From positions 84,332 through 148,331 of the forward strand of contig NZ_LMEW01000012.1 of NCBI RefSeq assembly GCF_001426525.1: a stretch of DNA of 64,000 nt, in the 5' to 3' direction. The translations under genes were made by a program, and so were the position numbers. Positions 39,411 to 48,996 of this stretch are shown here, piece after piece (positions within the stretch are counted from its first letter, which is position 1; each line of letters starts with the position of its first letter). The notes beneath the pieces were generated by a model. The model saw only the letters and a list, made by a program, of their open reading frames with translations, ran no database searches and was not told the origin of the DNA. The stretch is from Massilia sp. Root133 (GTDB taxonomy: Bacteria; Pseudomonadota; Gammaproteobacteria; Burkholderiales; Burkholderiaceae_D).

Positions 39411-41045
39411 TTACTTGTTGACCGTCACCGGGCACATCTGGACCGGTGACGGGCTCTTGCCGATCGCCGCCGGATAGCGCTTGCAGCCGGCCGGGTCGAG
39501 CGTCAAGCCATAGCGGGCCAGGTTCTGCGTGGCTGCCTTGACCACGGCCTCGTCCTTCTCGGCCTGGTCGCGGGGATCGGCGGCCAGCATCGCGTAATGC
39601 GGACCGGGCCGGCTCGCGATCACGGACTGGATCCGCTCGAGGTAGGCGGGCGACTCGGGGAAGCCCGCGCCGAGCGAAATGACGCGCACCTCGCGCGGGA
39701 CGAAGGTCGAGACCCAGCCCATCGGCGGATCGCCGTGCGCGGTGAAAACGAGCGTCGACTCCGGATGTTCCATCGGCGGCAGTTGCGCGCTGAAACTCTT
39801 CTCGGCCCAGCCGGCATGCCCCCACGTGATGAACGGGTAGACGTAGAGCGACGTGAACAGCAGCATGCCGCCGGCCAGATACGGGCCGACGCGCGGCCCG
39901 GTCAGGCGCGGGACCAGCACCCACACCATCAGCGGTCCCAGCAGTTCGATGGGCACCAGGTAGCGGTAGATGCTGAACAGCTTCAGCCACACGAGATAGC
40001 CGACGATCCCGAACAGCAGCAGGAAGCGCGCGCGCGGCGCCAGGCGTTCCGCCGGCGCGCCGCCGCGCACCGTGTCGTACAGCCAGCGCGCGAGGAACGC
40101 GAGGGCCAGCGCGTACAGCAGCGGCACGATCGCCTGCTTGAACGGCAGTTCCGAGACGCGGAAAAATTCCCGGCTGAACACGAACGGCCAGAACAGGGCT
40201 TCCAGCGCGCCGTGCGGCAAGTGGTCGGTGTCCATGACGGCGACCTGCTGCGCCAGGGGGCTCTTGAAGATGCTGTTAAATTGCGGGAACAGCGGATTGC
40301 CGAACGTCTTCCACATCCGCCACCACCACGGCCCCGCCGCGATCGCGACCCCGGCGAGCGTGCCGCAGCCGTACGTGAACGCCGCCGCGATCCCGCGTCC
40401 GAACGTGGCGGGCACCGCCAGCAGCGCGATGCACAGCGCGAGCGCATACGACGCATTGGTGAGCTTCAGCCCTGCGCCCAGTCCCATCACGACGCCCGCC
40501 AGCAGCAGCGTGGCGACGGCGCCGTCCGACAGGGCCTGCAACCGGTCCCAGCCGCGCATGACGATGCACAGCGACGCCAGGATGAACAGGGCGCTCAGGT
40601 TGTCGCCCATCGTATTGCCGACCTGCGACAGGAAGCTGGGGCCGCACATGCCCGCGAGGGCCAGCAGGATGCACAGGCGGTTGTCGGCCTTGTCCCGGGG
40701 CAGCATGAGTCGTGCGAGCGTCAGCAGCAGGATGAAGTTGAGTCCATGGACGAACCCCATCACGAACCCGACGGCCCGGCCCGGCAGCCACTGGTTCAGC
40801 AGGTAATAGGGGACGTCGATCGCCGGATTGAAATAGCTTTGCCAGTTCCCGGCCGCCATGTCGACGTGCAACCGGTCGTTGAACAAGGCATAGGGGTTGT
40901 ACCAGTGGTAATTGCGCAGGTCCCAGTTTTCGTCCTGGCCCAGCCACACGGAGAGCAGGCCGAACAGGACAGGGACGAGCATCGACATGAGCACGGGCGC
41001 GCGCTCGTGCCGCAGGAATGCGGTACAGCGATTCAAAAAACGCAT
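39411..41045 (-). CDS. polytopic membrane protein, GT-C-type glycosyltransferase-like
   Basis: A 544-residue inner-membrane protein with about 10-11 hydrophobic helices and a C-terminal periplasmic domain of about 130 residues. AAGGA precedes the ATG. The first loop WLGQDENWDLRNYHWYNPYA carries an acidic motif in the place where GT-C polyprenyl-sugar transferases have their catalytic Asp. The conserved HVDMAAGNWQSYFNPAIDVP segment is shared by a family annotated as glycosyltransferase 87 or hypothetical. The acceptor and donor are unknown. It stands alone; a TATAAT (minus strand, 41158-41153) is a possible -10 element. Confidence 0.65.
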   Translation of the reverse strand: MRFLNRCTAFLRHERAPVLMSMLVPVLFGLLSVWLGQDENWDLRNYHWYNPYALFNDRLHVDMAAGNWQSYFNPAIDVPYYLLNQWLPGRAVGFVMGFVHGLNFILLLTLARLMLPRDKADNRLCILLALAGMCGPSFLSQVGNTMGDNLSALFILASLCIVMRGWDRLQALSDGAVATLLLAGVVMGLGAGLKLTNASYALALCIALLAVPATFGRGIAAAFTYGCGTLAGVAIAAGPWWWRMWKTFGNPLFPQFNSIFKSPLAQQVAVMDTDHLPHGALEALFWPFVFSREFFRVSELPFKQAIVPLLYALALAFLARWLYDTVRGGAPAERLAPRARFLLLFGIVGYLVWLKLFSIYRYLVPIELLGPLMVWVLVPRLTGPRVGPYLAGGMLLFTSLYVYPFITWGHAGWAEKSFSAQLPPMEHPESTLVFTAHGDPPMGWVSTFVPREVRVISLGAGFPESPAYLERIQSVIASRPGPHYAMLAADPRDQAEKDEAVVKAATQNLARYGLTLDPAGCKRYPAAIGKSPSPVQMCPVTVNK

Positions 41046-41385
41046 GTTGATCCTTCAGGTGTATCGGTAAATCGTGTGAAGCCGTGAACAGGACGGCCCG
41101 CAAAGGGCGCTGGGAAGCAGGTACGCGGGAATGCCAGACTGTTGCTCCAAAGATTATAACTGCTTGCGGGCATGGCCGATTCGGCAAGCTGGCAGGTTCG
41201 ATATCTCTGTTGTCGTCGTTGCATCCATCCCTGCCAATTCGGTTGCAGCGGTAGAAACGTTCCGTTGGTTTACGGGCGTCTTTACTCTCGAAAGGAAATT
41301 TCCTCATTGAATTTAAGTTTTCCATAGGGAATCATATGCGGATGGGGTAGCCACGCTCCTGCCACCCGCCATCGATACCCACGCC
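41046..41385. other. divergent intergenic region, no gene
   Basis: The 340-base gap holds the leader of the minus-strand membrane protein gene (TATAAT at 41158-41153) and, on the other side, an AT-rich block at 41290-41335 with a GGAAATTTCC palindrome upstream of the large DUF4214 gene. I see no small gene, repeat or RNA here. Confidence 0.5.
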
Positions 41386-44300
41386 ATGACCACTCCCACG
41401 ACCTCCCACTACGTCCGTCCGGGCCAGGCCAGCTCGGCCTGGAGCTATGCCGGCGCCACGCTGCCAGCCGGCGCCTCGACTTCTGCCGTCACCGCCGTCG
41501 CCTTCGACGCGGCCGGCAGCCTGGGCCAGGCATTCGCCCGCGGCGACATGCAGTACAGCCAGGACAACGGCCGGACTTGGCTCGCCTACACGATGCCGCT
41601 CGACGGCCAGGGCGCGTACGTCGCGACGGCCGGTACGCTGTGGCGGTTCCAGGACCGCCAGGCCGGCGACGGGACGACGCCGGACACGTTCGGCATCCAC
41701 TACAAGCTGGCGGACGGCAGCGTCGTCACGGCCGAGGACACCGTGTTCCCGGACAGCCAGCCCGTGGGCATCGTCGGCGGCGACGGCATCGTGTTCACGA
41801 CCGCGCACGCGGGCGACGTCGTCGACGTCGTGGCCGGGATCGACACGGGCGACCTGACGGGCGGCCGCTGGGTGATCGAGAGCCAGTCGCAACCGGGCCT
41901 GTTCGGCATCAGCTACAACCCCGCCGTCTACACGGCTGCCCGGCTGGTGGTCGCCGACGCGAGCCAGCTGCCGGCCGGCGGCCTGTCGGCCGCGGTGACC
42001 GTGCACTACTACGACCGCTACCAGGTCGACGGCAACGGCAACCCGCTCCCGAACACGGGCGTCACGCAGGTCCTCACCTATGCGGTGGAAGACGGCGCGA
42101 CGGACGGCCTGCCCGGCTTCGCCAACGAATCGAAAGCCGGCGCCGCGCTGGACGCATGGACGTCCGCCCCGGCGCTGGCCACCCTGTCGGGCGGCGGCGT
42201 CGCCGCCGTCTGGCAGGGCCAGGGCGCGGGCCTGTGGGCGCAGCTGCGCGACGCGGCCGGCAATCCGCTGGGCGCCGCGTTCGCGCTCACGCCGAATGAC
42301 GATGCCGGTGTCGAAGGCCAGCCGGCCGTCACCGCGCTGGTCGGCGGCCGCTTCGTCGTCGCGTACACGCTGAACGACGGCGGCGCGAACAAGATCGCAT
42401 ACCGCGTCGTGGACGCCGGCGGCAGCGCGGGCGTCGAGCACGTGCTCGACGCCGGGATGTCCGGCGACGCCGCCATGCCGGCCGTGGCGACGCTCGCCGA
42501 CGGCTCGTTCGCCGTCGGCTGGCGCAGCGGCGCGGCCGTGCACGTGCAGCAGGCCGCCGCGGACGGCACCCCCGCCGGCGCGCAGCAGGTATACGACGCC
42601 CTCGGTTCGGCCTACAGCCCCGCGCTGGCCGCGCTCGCGGATGGCGGGTACGTCGTGTCGTGGGGCGAGATCAACGACGGCAACGTCTACGCCGCGTTGA
42701 GCCGCGCACCGGGATCCGTGTTCGTCGCGAGCGGCGACGGCTACGCGGCCAGCACGACGACGGCCGCGCCGCTGCCGCACGTGGCGGCGCTCGCGGGCGG
42801 CGGCTTCGTCGTCGCGTGGGACAGCTATGTCAACGACCCGTGGGGCTTCGCGAACAGCGACATCTTCTTCCAGCGCTTCGACACCGCCGGCCATGCCGTG
42901 GGCGCCGTCGCGCAGGCCAACGTGGCATCGGGCGGCGGGCATGATGATGCCGCCGTCACGGCGCTGTCCGAGGGTTCCTTCCTCGTCGCGTGGCAGGGCG
43001 CGGACGGCGACGGCAACGGTATTTTCGGCCGCCGGTTCGACGGGGACGGCAACGCCATCGACAGCCAGGAATTCGGCATCAGCCAGCTGCGCAGCGGCGA
43101 CCAGGCCAGCCCGGACGTGACGGCGCTGGCCGGCGGCGGCTTCGCCGGCGCGTGGATCGATACGGGTGCGTCCGGCACGGCCAGTGTCGAGATGCGCGTG
43201 CTGGCGGGCGTGCCCACGGCCAGCGGCCAGGACGTGCCGGCACCCGCGCCCGCGCCCGCGCCAGCACCCGCGCCCGCGCCGGCACCTGTGGCGAGTCCCC
43301 CGGCCACCGGCACGTCGGCCGCGCTGTCGAAAGTGGCAAGCGTCGCCATGACCGACAGCACGCACGTGCTGGCGGCCGTGGCGGGCGAGAGCAAGGTGAC
43401 GGGGACGTCCGGCGTCGACACGCTCGTGTACACGACCGCGCGCGCCGGGGCGACCGTCGCCGCGGCCGACGGCGCCGTGTCCGTGACGGATGCCGTCGGC
43501 AACCACGCGACGCTGGCGGGCGTCGAGCGCATCCAGTTCAGCGACGGCGTGGTGGCGCTGGACATGAACGGCAACGCGGGCGCGGCGTACCGCCTGTACC
43601 AGGCCGCGTTTGCGCGCACGCCGGACAAGACCGGCCTCGGCTTCTGGATCGATGCGCTGGACAAGGGCACGCCGCTGGCGCAGGCCGCCTCCGGCTTCAT
43701 CGGCAGCGCCGAGTTCGCCAAGCTGTACGGCAGCAACGTGAGCGACGCGCAATTCGTGGATGCCCTGTACCAGAACGTGCTGCACCGCGCACCGGACGCC
43801 GCCGGCTACGCGTTCTGGACGGATGCCCTGCATTCGACGTCGCGCGCCGACGTCCTCACCGGTTTCAGCGAGAGCGCCGAGAACAAGGCCCAGGTCGCCA
43901 ACAGCATCCGGAACGGCATCGATTACGTGGCGCCGGCCGGCGGCACCCTGTCGGGCTCGGGCGCGCTGAAGATGGCCAACGTCGCGTTCAGCGGCAATGC
44001 CCACGTGCTGCAGGCCGTGGCGGGCGACAGCAAGGTGACGGGGACCGCCGGCGTCGACACGCTCGCGTACACGACCGCGCGCGCCGGGGCGACCATCGTC
44101 GCGGACAACGGTGTCGTGTCCGTGAAGGATGCCGTCGGCAACCACGCGACGCTGACGGGCGTCGAGCGCCTCCAGTTCAGCGACGGCATGGTGGCGCTGG
44201 ACGTGAACGGCAATGCGGGCGAAGCGTACCGCCTGTACCAGGCCGCGTTTGCGCGCACGCCGGACAAGACCGGCCTCGGCTTCTGGATCGATGCGCTGGA

Positions 44301-44580
44301 CAAGGGCACGTCGCTGGCGCAGGCCGCCGCCGGCTTCATCGGCAGCGCCGAGTTCGGCAAGCTGTACGGCACCAACGTGAGCGACGCGCAATTCGTTGAG
44401 GCCCTGTACCAGAACGTGCTGCACCGCGCGCCGGACGCCGCCGGCTACGCGTTCTGGACGGATGCGCTGCATTCGACGTCGCGCGCCGATGTCCTCGTCG
44501 GGTTCAGCGAGAGCACGGAAAACCAGGTGCAGGTCATCGGCAGCATCCAGAACGGCATCGACTACCTGCACTGGGGTTGA
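41386..44580 (+). CDS. large DUF4214 protein with duplicated C-terminal module
   Basis: A 1064-residue protein without an N-terminal signal peptide. Residues about 230-615 form a series of beta-propeller-like repeats of the type LADGSFAVGW, LAGGGFVVAWDSY, LSEGSFLVAWQG. An Ala-Pro dipeptide linker (about 620-640) leads to two copies of a 213-residue module (from 648 and 861). Each begins with an RTX-like beta segment (GVDTLVYTTARAGATV; VERIQFSDGVVALDMNG) and continues with a DUF4214 domain (AYRLYQAAFARTPDKTGLGFW; FVDALYQNVLHRAPDAAGYA). Such proteins are usually extracellular and probably leave by type I secretion with a C-terminal signal. No Shine-Dalgarno sequence precedes the ATG at 41386, yet no better in-frame start exists. 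Confidence 0.85.
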   Translation: MTTPTTSHYVRPGQASSAWSYAGATLPAGASTSAVTAVAFDAAGSLGQAFARGDMQYSQDNGRTWLAYTMPLDGQGAYVATAGTLWRFQDRQAGDGTTPDTFGIHYKLADGSVVTAEDTVFPDSQPVGIVGGDGIVFTTAHAGDVVDVVAGIDTGDLTGGRWVIESQSQPGLFGISYNPAVYTAARLVVADASQLPAGGLSAAVTVHYYDRYQVDGNGNPLPNTGVTQVLTYAVEDGATDGLPGFANESKAGAALDAWTSAPALATLSGGGVAAVWQGQGAGLWAQLRDAAGNPLGAAFALTPNDDAGVEGQPAVTALVGGRFVVAYTLNDGGANKIAYRVVDAGGSAGVEHVLDAGMSGDAAMPAVATLADGSFAVGWRSGAAVHVQQAAADGTPAGAQQVYDALGSAYSPALAALADGGYVVSWGEINDGNVYAALSRAPGSVFVASGDGYAASTTTAAPLPHVAALAGGGFVVAWDSYVNDPWGFANSDIFFQRFDTAGHAVGAVAQANVASGGGHDDAAVTALSEGSFLVAWQGADGDGNGIFGRRFDGDGNAIDSQEFGISQLRSGDQASPDVTALAGGGFAGAWIDTGASGTASVEMRVLAGVPTASGQDVPAPAPAPAPAPAPAPAPVASPPATGTSAALSKVASVAMTDSTHVLAAVAGESKVTGTSGVDTLVYTTARAGATVAAADGAVSVTDAVGNHATLAGVERIQFSDGVVALDMNGNAGAAYRLYQAAFARTPDKTGLGFWIDALDKGTPLAQAASGFIGSAEFAKLYGSNVSDAQFVDALYQNVLHRAPDAAGYAFWTDALHSTSRADVLTGFSESAENKAQVANSIRNGIDYVAPAGGTLSGSGALKMANVAFSGNAHVLQAVAGDSKVTGTAGVDTLAYTTARAGATIVADNGVVSVKDAVGNHATLTGVERLQFSDGMVALDVNGNAGEAYRLYQAAFARTPDKTGLGFWIDALDKGTSLAQAAAGFIGSAEFGKLYGTNVSDAQFVEALYQNVLHRAPDAAGYAFWTDALHSTSRADVLVGFSESTENQVQVIGSIQNGIDYLHWG
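43327..44577 (+). repeat. 639-base in-gene direct repeat
   Basis: Two nearly identical copies begin near 43327 and 43966, offset by exactly 639 bases (213 codons). Long stretches are identical at the nucleotide level including silent positions, which points to recent duplication or gene conversion. Confidence 0.9.
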
Positions 44581-44640
44581 GTCGCACGAAGTTTGTTGCG
44601 CATCATGGCCGCCGGCGAAGGGAAGGCCGAGACTGCTGCG

Positions 44641-45054
44641 ATGTCCAGCAAGCTCGCCACCCTGTTCGCCCGCCTGCGCGCGGTCCTGCCTCAGTTGCCG
44701 CCGATGCCGCGCGCGTGGGTGGAGCTGCGCTGCGCCCGCCGCCTCGACCGCCTCGCGGGCCGCCTGCAGCGCATGCACGCGCGCATCGCCCGCATGCAGG
44801 ACCATCTGACGGCTGCCGGAGCCCCAGGCGGTCCCGCGTCCGATGCGGATGGCGCGTTGCGGCGCATGCTGGCCGGCCTGCGCGCGGAACTGGCGCGCAT
44901 GCGCTGCGATCTCGCGCTGTGGCATGTGCGCGAATGCGGGGGAGAGTGCGGGACGCGGCTGGCGGCGGCGCTGGCGCGCGTGAACCGCATCGCGGTGGAT
45001 ACGCATGCGGCCGCGCAGCGGCTCGAGGCCGAGCTGGAAGCGCGGGCGGAATAA
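44641..45054 (+). CDS. small coiled-coil protein of unknown function
   Basis: A 137-residue protein if ATG 44641 (MSSKLATLFARLRAVLPQLP) is used; starts at 44608 or 44593 in the same frame would add 11 or 16 residues and cannot be excluded. It is strongly helical and rich in Arg, Ala and Leu (RLDRLAGRLQRMHARIARMQ; LRRMLAGLRAELARMRCDLA), with three Cys residues in CDLALWHVRECGGECG. It follows the DUF4214 gene by about 60 bases. I recognise no family; the high Arg/Ala content makes a chance frame possible, but the codon pattern looks coding. Confidence 0.5.
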   Translation: MSSKLATLFARLRAVLPQLPPMPRAWVELRCARRLDRLAGRLQRMHARIARMQDHLTAAGAPGGPASDADGALRRMLAGLRAELARMRCDLALWHVRECGGECGTRLAAALARVNRIAVDTHAAAQRLEAELEARAE

Positions 45055-45062
45055 GCCACCAA

Positions 45063-45195
45063 AGCGTCGTTCCCGCGAAGGCGGGAACCCATGCTGAATC
45101 GCAGAATTCGTCAGCTCGGAAGCATTTCAGCGCGGCACGTAGACTGACTTCGGAAGCTCAGCATGGATTCCCGCGTGCGCGGGAATGACGTGCTT
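45063..45195. repeat. paired-hairpin repeat element, best preserved copy
   Basis: Left half: GTTCCCGCGAAGGCGGGAAC then CCATGCTGA. Right half, reversed: ATTCCCGCGCACGCGGGAAT then CCATGCTGA. The two arms form an inverted repeat of about 35 bases with few mismatches around a central segment of about 60 bases. The right end reaches the stop codon of the minus-strand cobA gene. Confidence 0.85.
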
Positions 45196-45925
45196 ATGCT
45201 GACGGGTCGAGTGACTGGTGCGGCCGGTGCCCCATCGCCTCGCCGATCATGACGAGCACGGGCCCATGCGCCACGTCGAGCCCATGCGCCAGGTCGGCCA
45301 GCGTCAGGCGGCGCACGCGCTGGTCCGCGCGGCTGCAGTTTTCCACGACGACGACGGGCAGGTCCGGCCGGCGGCCTTCGGCCAGCAGGCGTTCCGCCGT
45401 GGCCGCGGCTTCGCGGCCGCCCATGTACTGGACAAGGGTGTCGGTTTCGGGCAGGGCAGGGTGGTCGGGTTCGCCCGGCGCGGTGCTGGACGTGAAGAAG
45501 GCAACGCTGCGCGCCACGCCGCGCTTGGTCAGCGGCTGCAGGGTCGCGGCGGCGGCGGCGACGGCCGTCGTGATGCCGGGAACGACTTCGACTTCGATGC
45601 CCGCTTCCTCGAGGGCACGGAGTTCCTCGTCGGCGCGCCCGAACAGCATCGGATCGCCGCCTTTCAGGCGCACGACGCGCTGGTAGCGCTGTGCGGCATC
45701 GACGAGTTTTTCATTGATGACGGTTTGCGCCGTCGAGCGCTGGCCGGAGCGCTTGCCGACCGGGATCAACTCGGCCTGCGCGCACAGCGCCAGCATCTCC
45801 GGGGTGACGAGGGCGTCGTACAACACGACCTCCGCCTCCCCGAGCAGGCGCGCTCCGCGAACGGTGATGAGATCTGCAGCGCCGGGTCCGGCTCCAATCA
45901 AATAAACCTTCCCCAGTACAGCCAT
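45194..45925 (-). CDS. cobA: uroporphyrinogen-III C-methyltransferase (SUMT)
   Basis: A 243-residue SAM-dependent enzyme making precorrin-2, the first step from uroporphyrinogen III to siroheme. Motifs are VYLIGAGPGAADLITVRGAR, VVLYDALVTPEML, RLKGGDPMLFGRADEELRAL and VVPGITTAVAAAA, typical of the single-domain CobA. The oxidase/chelatase half of CysG is absent; the small CbiX-like protein at 39036-39407 could supply chelation. It is the last gene of the cys operon and serves its siroheme enzyme, CysI. Confidence 0.95.
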   Translation of the reverse strand: MAVLGKVYLIGAGPGAADLITVRGARLLGEAEVVLYDALVTPEMLALCAQAELIPVGKRSGQRSTAQTVINEKLVDAAQRYQRVVRLKGGDPMLFGRADEELRALEEAGIEVEVVPGITTAVAAAAATLQPLTKRGVARSVAFFTSSTAPGEPDHPALPETDTLVQYMGGREAAATAERLLAEGRRPDLPVVVVENCSRADQRVRRLTLADLAHGLDVAHGPVLVMIGEAMGHRPHQSLDPSA

Positions 45926-45942
45926 GCGATCCCTTTCGTTCG

Positions 45943-47283
45943 TTACGCGTCAATACGGATCATACCTGCTGCGACCGTCTGATGGGTAACTTCATCGATC
46001 AGGATGAAGGCACCCGTTGCGCGGATCGCATCGTAGGCGTCGGCGGCCAGCGGCTGCTGCACGGTCAGTTCGATCTGCGCGATGTCGTTCAGCGTCAGGC
46101 CTTCGGCCGGGTTGTCGACGGCGCGACGCGTCTGCGTGTTGACGTCCAGGACGGAATCGATCGCCTTCACCTTGGCCATCGTCTGGCGCGTGCCGTGCTT
46201 GATCCAGTACTTGCGGCGCACGTCCAGGGGCTCGTCCGACATCCAGCACACATCCGCTTTCACCTGCTTCAGCAGGGTGGCCGGTTGCTCGGCCGGGGCC
46301 AGCACGTCGCCGCGCGAGATGTCCACGTGCTCGTTCAGGGTGATGGTGACCGACTGGCCGGCGACCGCCTGCTGCAGCGGGCCGTCGAACGTCACGATTT
46401 CCTTCACGGTGGCGCTGTGGCCGGACGGTTGCACGACGAGCTTGTCGCCCACGGCGACCTTGCCCGACTCGATACGCCCCATGTAGCCGCGGAAGTCGTT
46501 GGCTTCGTGGCCGTTGTGGCGCGCGACCAGCTGCACCGGGAAGCGGAACGGGGCGGCGTGGGTCTCGTCGTAGACCGACAGGCCTTCCAGCAGTTCGATC
46601 AGCGTCGGGCCTTCGTACCAGGTCATGTTGTCGCCGCGCTCGACGACGTTGTCGCCGGCCAGCGCCGACAGCGGGATCGCCGTGATGTCCTTCAGGCCCA
46701 GCGTGTCCGCGAACTTCGTGTATTCGGCGACGATGCGGTCGTACACGGTGCGGTCGTAGTTCACGAGGTCCATCTTGTTGACGGCGACGATCACGTGCTC
46801 GATCTGCAGCAGCTTGGCGATGGTCGAATGGCGCTTCGTCTGCACCAGCAGTTCCACCGAGCCGTCGTCACCGAGCTTCACTTTGGAGACGTCGACGAGG
46901 ATGATGACGGCGTCCGCGGTCGACGCGCCCGTCACCATGTTGCGGGTGTACTGCTCGTGGCCCGGCGTGTCGGCGATGATGAACTTGCGCTTCGGCGTCG
47001 CGAAATAGCGGTACGCGACGTCGATCGTGATGCCTTGCTCGCGCTCGGCTTCCAGGCCGTCGGTCAGCAGCGACAGGTCGATCGTGTCGCCCACGGTGCG
47101 CTTGTGCTTGGAGCGCGACACGGCGGCCAGCTGGTCGGCGAAGATACCCTTGCTGTCGAACAGCAGGCGGCCGATCAGCGTGCTCTTGCCGTCGTCGACG
47201 GAGCCGGCGGTGATGAAGCGCAGCAGACCGGCCTGGCCGCTCTGGTCGTTATCGTGATTCAGTTGTTCGTTCAGGGCGTTCAT
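45943..47283 (-). CDS. cysN: sulfate adenylyltransferase subunit 1 (GTPase)
   Basis: A 446-residue EF-Tu-like GTPase that drives ATP sulfurylase. The G1 motif AGSVDDGKSTLIGRLL, G3 IIADTPGHEQY and G4 VAVNKMDLVNYD are intact. The start ATG at 47283 shares a base with the cysD stop (TGATG), and the length fits CysN alone, without a C-terminal APS kinase domain. Lack of CysC agrees with an APS reductase rather than PAPS reductase in this operon. Confidence 0.95.
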   Translation of the reverse strand: MNALNEQLNHDNDQSGQAGLLRFITAGSVDDGKSTLIGRLLFDSKGIFADQLAAVSRSKHKRTVGDTIDLSLLTDGLEAEREQGITIDVAYRYFATPKRKFIIADTPGHEQYTRNMVTGASTADAVIILVDVSKVKLGDDGSVELLVQTKRHSTIAKLLQIEHVIVAVNKMDLVNYDRTVYDRIVAEYTKFADTLGLKDITAIPLSALAGDNVVERGDNMTWYEGPTLIELLEGLSVYDETHAAPFRFPVQLVARHNGHEANDFRGYMGRIESGKVAVGDKLVVQPSGHSATVKEIVTFDGPLQQAVAGQSVTITLNEHVDISRGDVLAPAEQPATLLKQVKADVCWMSDEPLDVRRKYWIKHGTRQTMAKVKAIDSVLDVNTQTRRAVDNPAEGLTLNDIAQIELTVQQPLAADAYDAIRATGAFILIDEVTHQTVAAGMIRIDA

Positions 47284-48254
47284 CAGAAATATCCTTGTTT
47301 CTTGCGCTTTTCCATCGAGGCTTCCGACGTCTGGTCGTCCATGCGGGTCGCGCCGCGCTCGGTGATCTGGGTGATCGCCGTCTCGGCGATGATGGCGTCG
47401 ACGGTAGCCGCATCCGATGCGACCGGGCACGTGCACGAGATGTCGCCCACGGTGCGGAAACGGACGACGCGGGTCTCGACTTCCTCGCCGTCGCGGGCCG
47501 GGGTCAGCGGCGTCAACGGCACCAGCAGGCCGTTACGCGGGATCACCTGGCGCTCGTGCGCGAAATAGATCGGCGGCAGGGCCAGCTTTTCGCGGGCGAT
47601 GTATTGCCAGACGTCGAGCTCGGTCCAGTTCGAGATCGGGAACACGCGCATGTTCTCGCCCGGGTGGACGCGGGTGTTATACAGGTCCCACAGTTCCGGA
47701 CGCTGGGCCTTCGGGTCCCACTGGCCGAATTCGTCGCGGAACGAGAAGATGCGCTCTTTCGCGCGGGCTTTTTCTTCGTCGCGGCGGGCGCCGCCGATGC
47801 AGGCGTCGAAGCCGTATTCGGCGATCGTTTCCAGCAGCGTGACTGCTTGCGCGGCATTGCGCGAATCCGTCTGGGGGTTGCGCAGGCGGACGGTACCTTT
47901 CTTGATCGAGTCCTCGACGGAACCGACGATCAGGCGCTCGCCCAGTTCGGCCACGCGCGCGTCGCGGAACTGGATCACTTCGTCGAAGTTGTGGCCCGTG
48001 TCGATGTGGACGAGCGGGAACGGGAATTTACCCGGACGGAACGCCTTCTCGGCCAGGCGCAGCAGCACGACGGAGTCCTTGCCGCCCGAGAACAGCAGCG
48101 CGGGGTTCGAGCATTCCGCCGCGACTTCGCGCAGGATGTGGATGGCTTCGGATTCGAGCGCGTCCAGGTGGCGCGCATTCACGTCGCTGAGCGCGAGCGG
48201 GGTGTCACTAAAAGTCGTCATTTTGCTGAGCCTGTCGATGTCTTCAATGGCCAT
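47283..48254 (-). CDS. cysD: sulfate adenylyltransferase subunit 2
   Basis: A PAPS-reductase-like ATP pyrophosphatase that adenylates sulfate with CysN. The PP loop LLFSGGKDSVVLLRLAEKAF is intact; VHIDTGHNFDEVIQFRD and CIGGARRDEEKARAKERIFS are typical. The listed start ATG 48254 lies 3 bases after the cysH stop, so re-initiation is plausible, but ATG 48221 (MTTFSDTPLALSD, 312 residues) is nearer the family length of about 302 and has an AGG upstream. Either could be right. Confidence 0.94.
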   Translation of the reverse strand: MAIEDIDRLSKMTTFSDTPLALSDVNARHLDALESEAIHILREVAAECSNPALLFSGGKDSVVLLRLAEKAFRPGKFPFPLVHIDTGHNFDEVIQFRDARVAELGERLIVGSVEDSIKKGTVRLRNPQTDSRNAAQAVTLLETIAEYGFDACIGGARRDEEKARAKERIFSFRDEFGQWDPKAQRPELWDLYNTRVHPGENMRVFPISNWTELDVWQYIAREKLALPPIYFAHERQVIPRNGLLVPLTPLTPARDGEEVETRVVRFRTVGDISCTCPVASDAATVDAIIAETAITQITERGATRMDDQTSEASMEKRKKQGYF

Positions 48255-48257
48255 TAA

Positions 48258-48977
48258 TTAGGCCGGGGCTACGGATTTGATTCGAATGAGCTTGCCGTCC
48301 ACGAGGTGCAGGCCGCATTCCTTGGAGTCGGCGTTTTCCCACCACCAGCGGCCGGCGCGCACGTCCTCGCCCGGCTGGATCGCGCGGGTGCAGGGTTCGC
48401 AGCCGATCGACGGGTAGCCGCGGTCGTGCAGGTCGTTGTACGGCACGTTATTGGCGCGGATGTATTCCCACACGTCCTCTTCGCTCCAGTCGGCCAGCGG
48501 ATTGAACTTGGCCAGGCCGTGCGCCGTATCGTCTTCCTGCACGGGCAGATCCAGGCGCGTCGTCGATTGCGAACGGCGCTGGCCGGTGATCCACGCCTTG
48601 TTGCCGGCGAGGGCGCGGCCCAGCGGTTCGACCTTGCGCACGTAGCAGCAGCCCTTGCGCATCTCGACGCTGTCGTAGAACGCGTTCAGGCCGTTTTTGC
48701 TCACGTACTCGTCGACCAGTTCCTGCTTCGGACGCATCACGACGATGTCGTAGCCGTAATGGGCCTTGACCTTGTCGATCATGGCCAGGGTTTCCTTGTG
48801 CAGGCGGCCGGTCTCCAGCGAGAAGATGGTGATCGGCAGGCCGGCCTTCAAGATCAGGTCGGTCAGGACCATGTCCTCGGCCGCCAGGCTGGAAGCGAAC
48901 ACGGCGGGCGAAAAATCGCGCGCAATGCGCTCCAGGATGCCGCGGGTTTCATGCACCCGCGCGTTCAGGTCGCTCAT
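48258..48977 (-). CDS. cysH: adenylylsulfate (APS) reductase
   Basis: A 239-residue thioredoxin-dependent reductase making sulfite from APS. The cluster-binding cysteines are present as KGCCYVRKVEPL and GCEPCTRAI, which identify the [4Fe-4S] APS-type enzyme instead of the cluster-free PAPS type of E. coli. The catalytic Cys is in SKECGLHL. The absence of an APS kinase gene next to cysN agrees with direct use of APS. Confidence 0.94.
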   Translation of the reverse strand: MSDLNARVHETRGILERIARDFSPAVFASSLAAEDMVLTDLILKAGLPITIFSLETGRLHKETLAMIDKVKAHYGYDIVVMRPKQELVDEYVSKNGLNAFYDSVEMRKGCCYVRKVEPLGRALAGNKAWITGQRRSQSTTRLDLPVQEDDTAHGLAKFNPLADWSEEDVWEYIRANNVPYNDLHDRGYPSIGCEPCTRAIQPGEDVRAGRWWWENADSKECGLHLVDGKLIRIKSVAPA

Positions 48978-48996
48978 GGGTTTCCTTGTTTGCTCG

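Noticed and set aside
41332..45006. A 1224-codon minus-strand frame opposite the DUF4214 gene
   Set aside because: It mirrors the internal repeats of the plus-strand gene and is rich in Arg, Gly and Val; the plus-strand protein has recognised domains.
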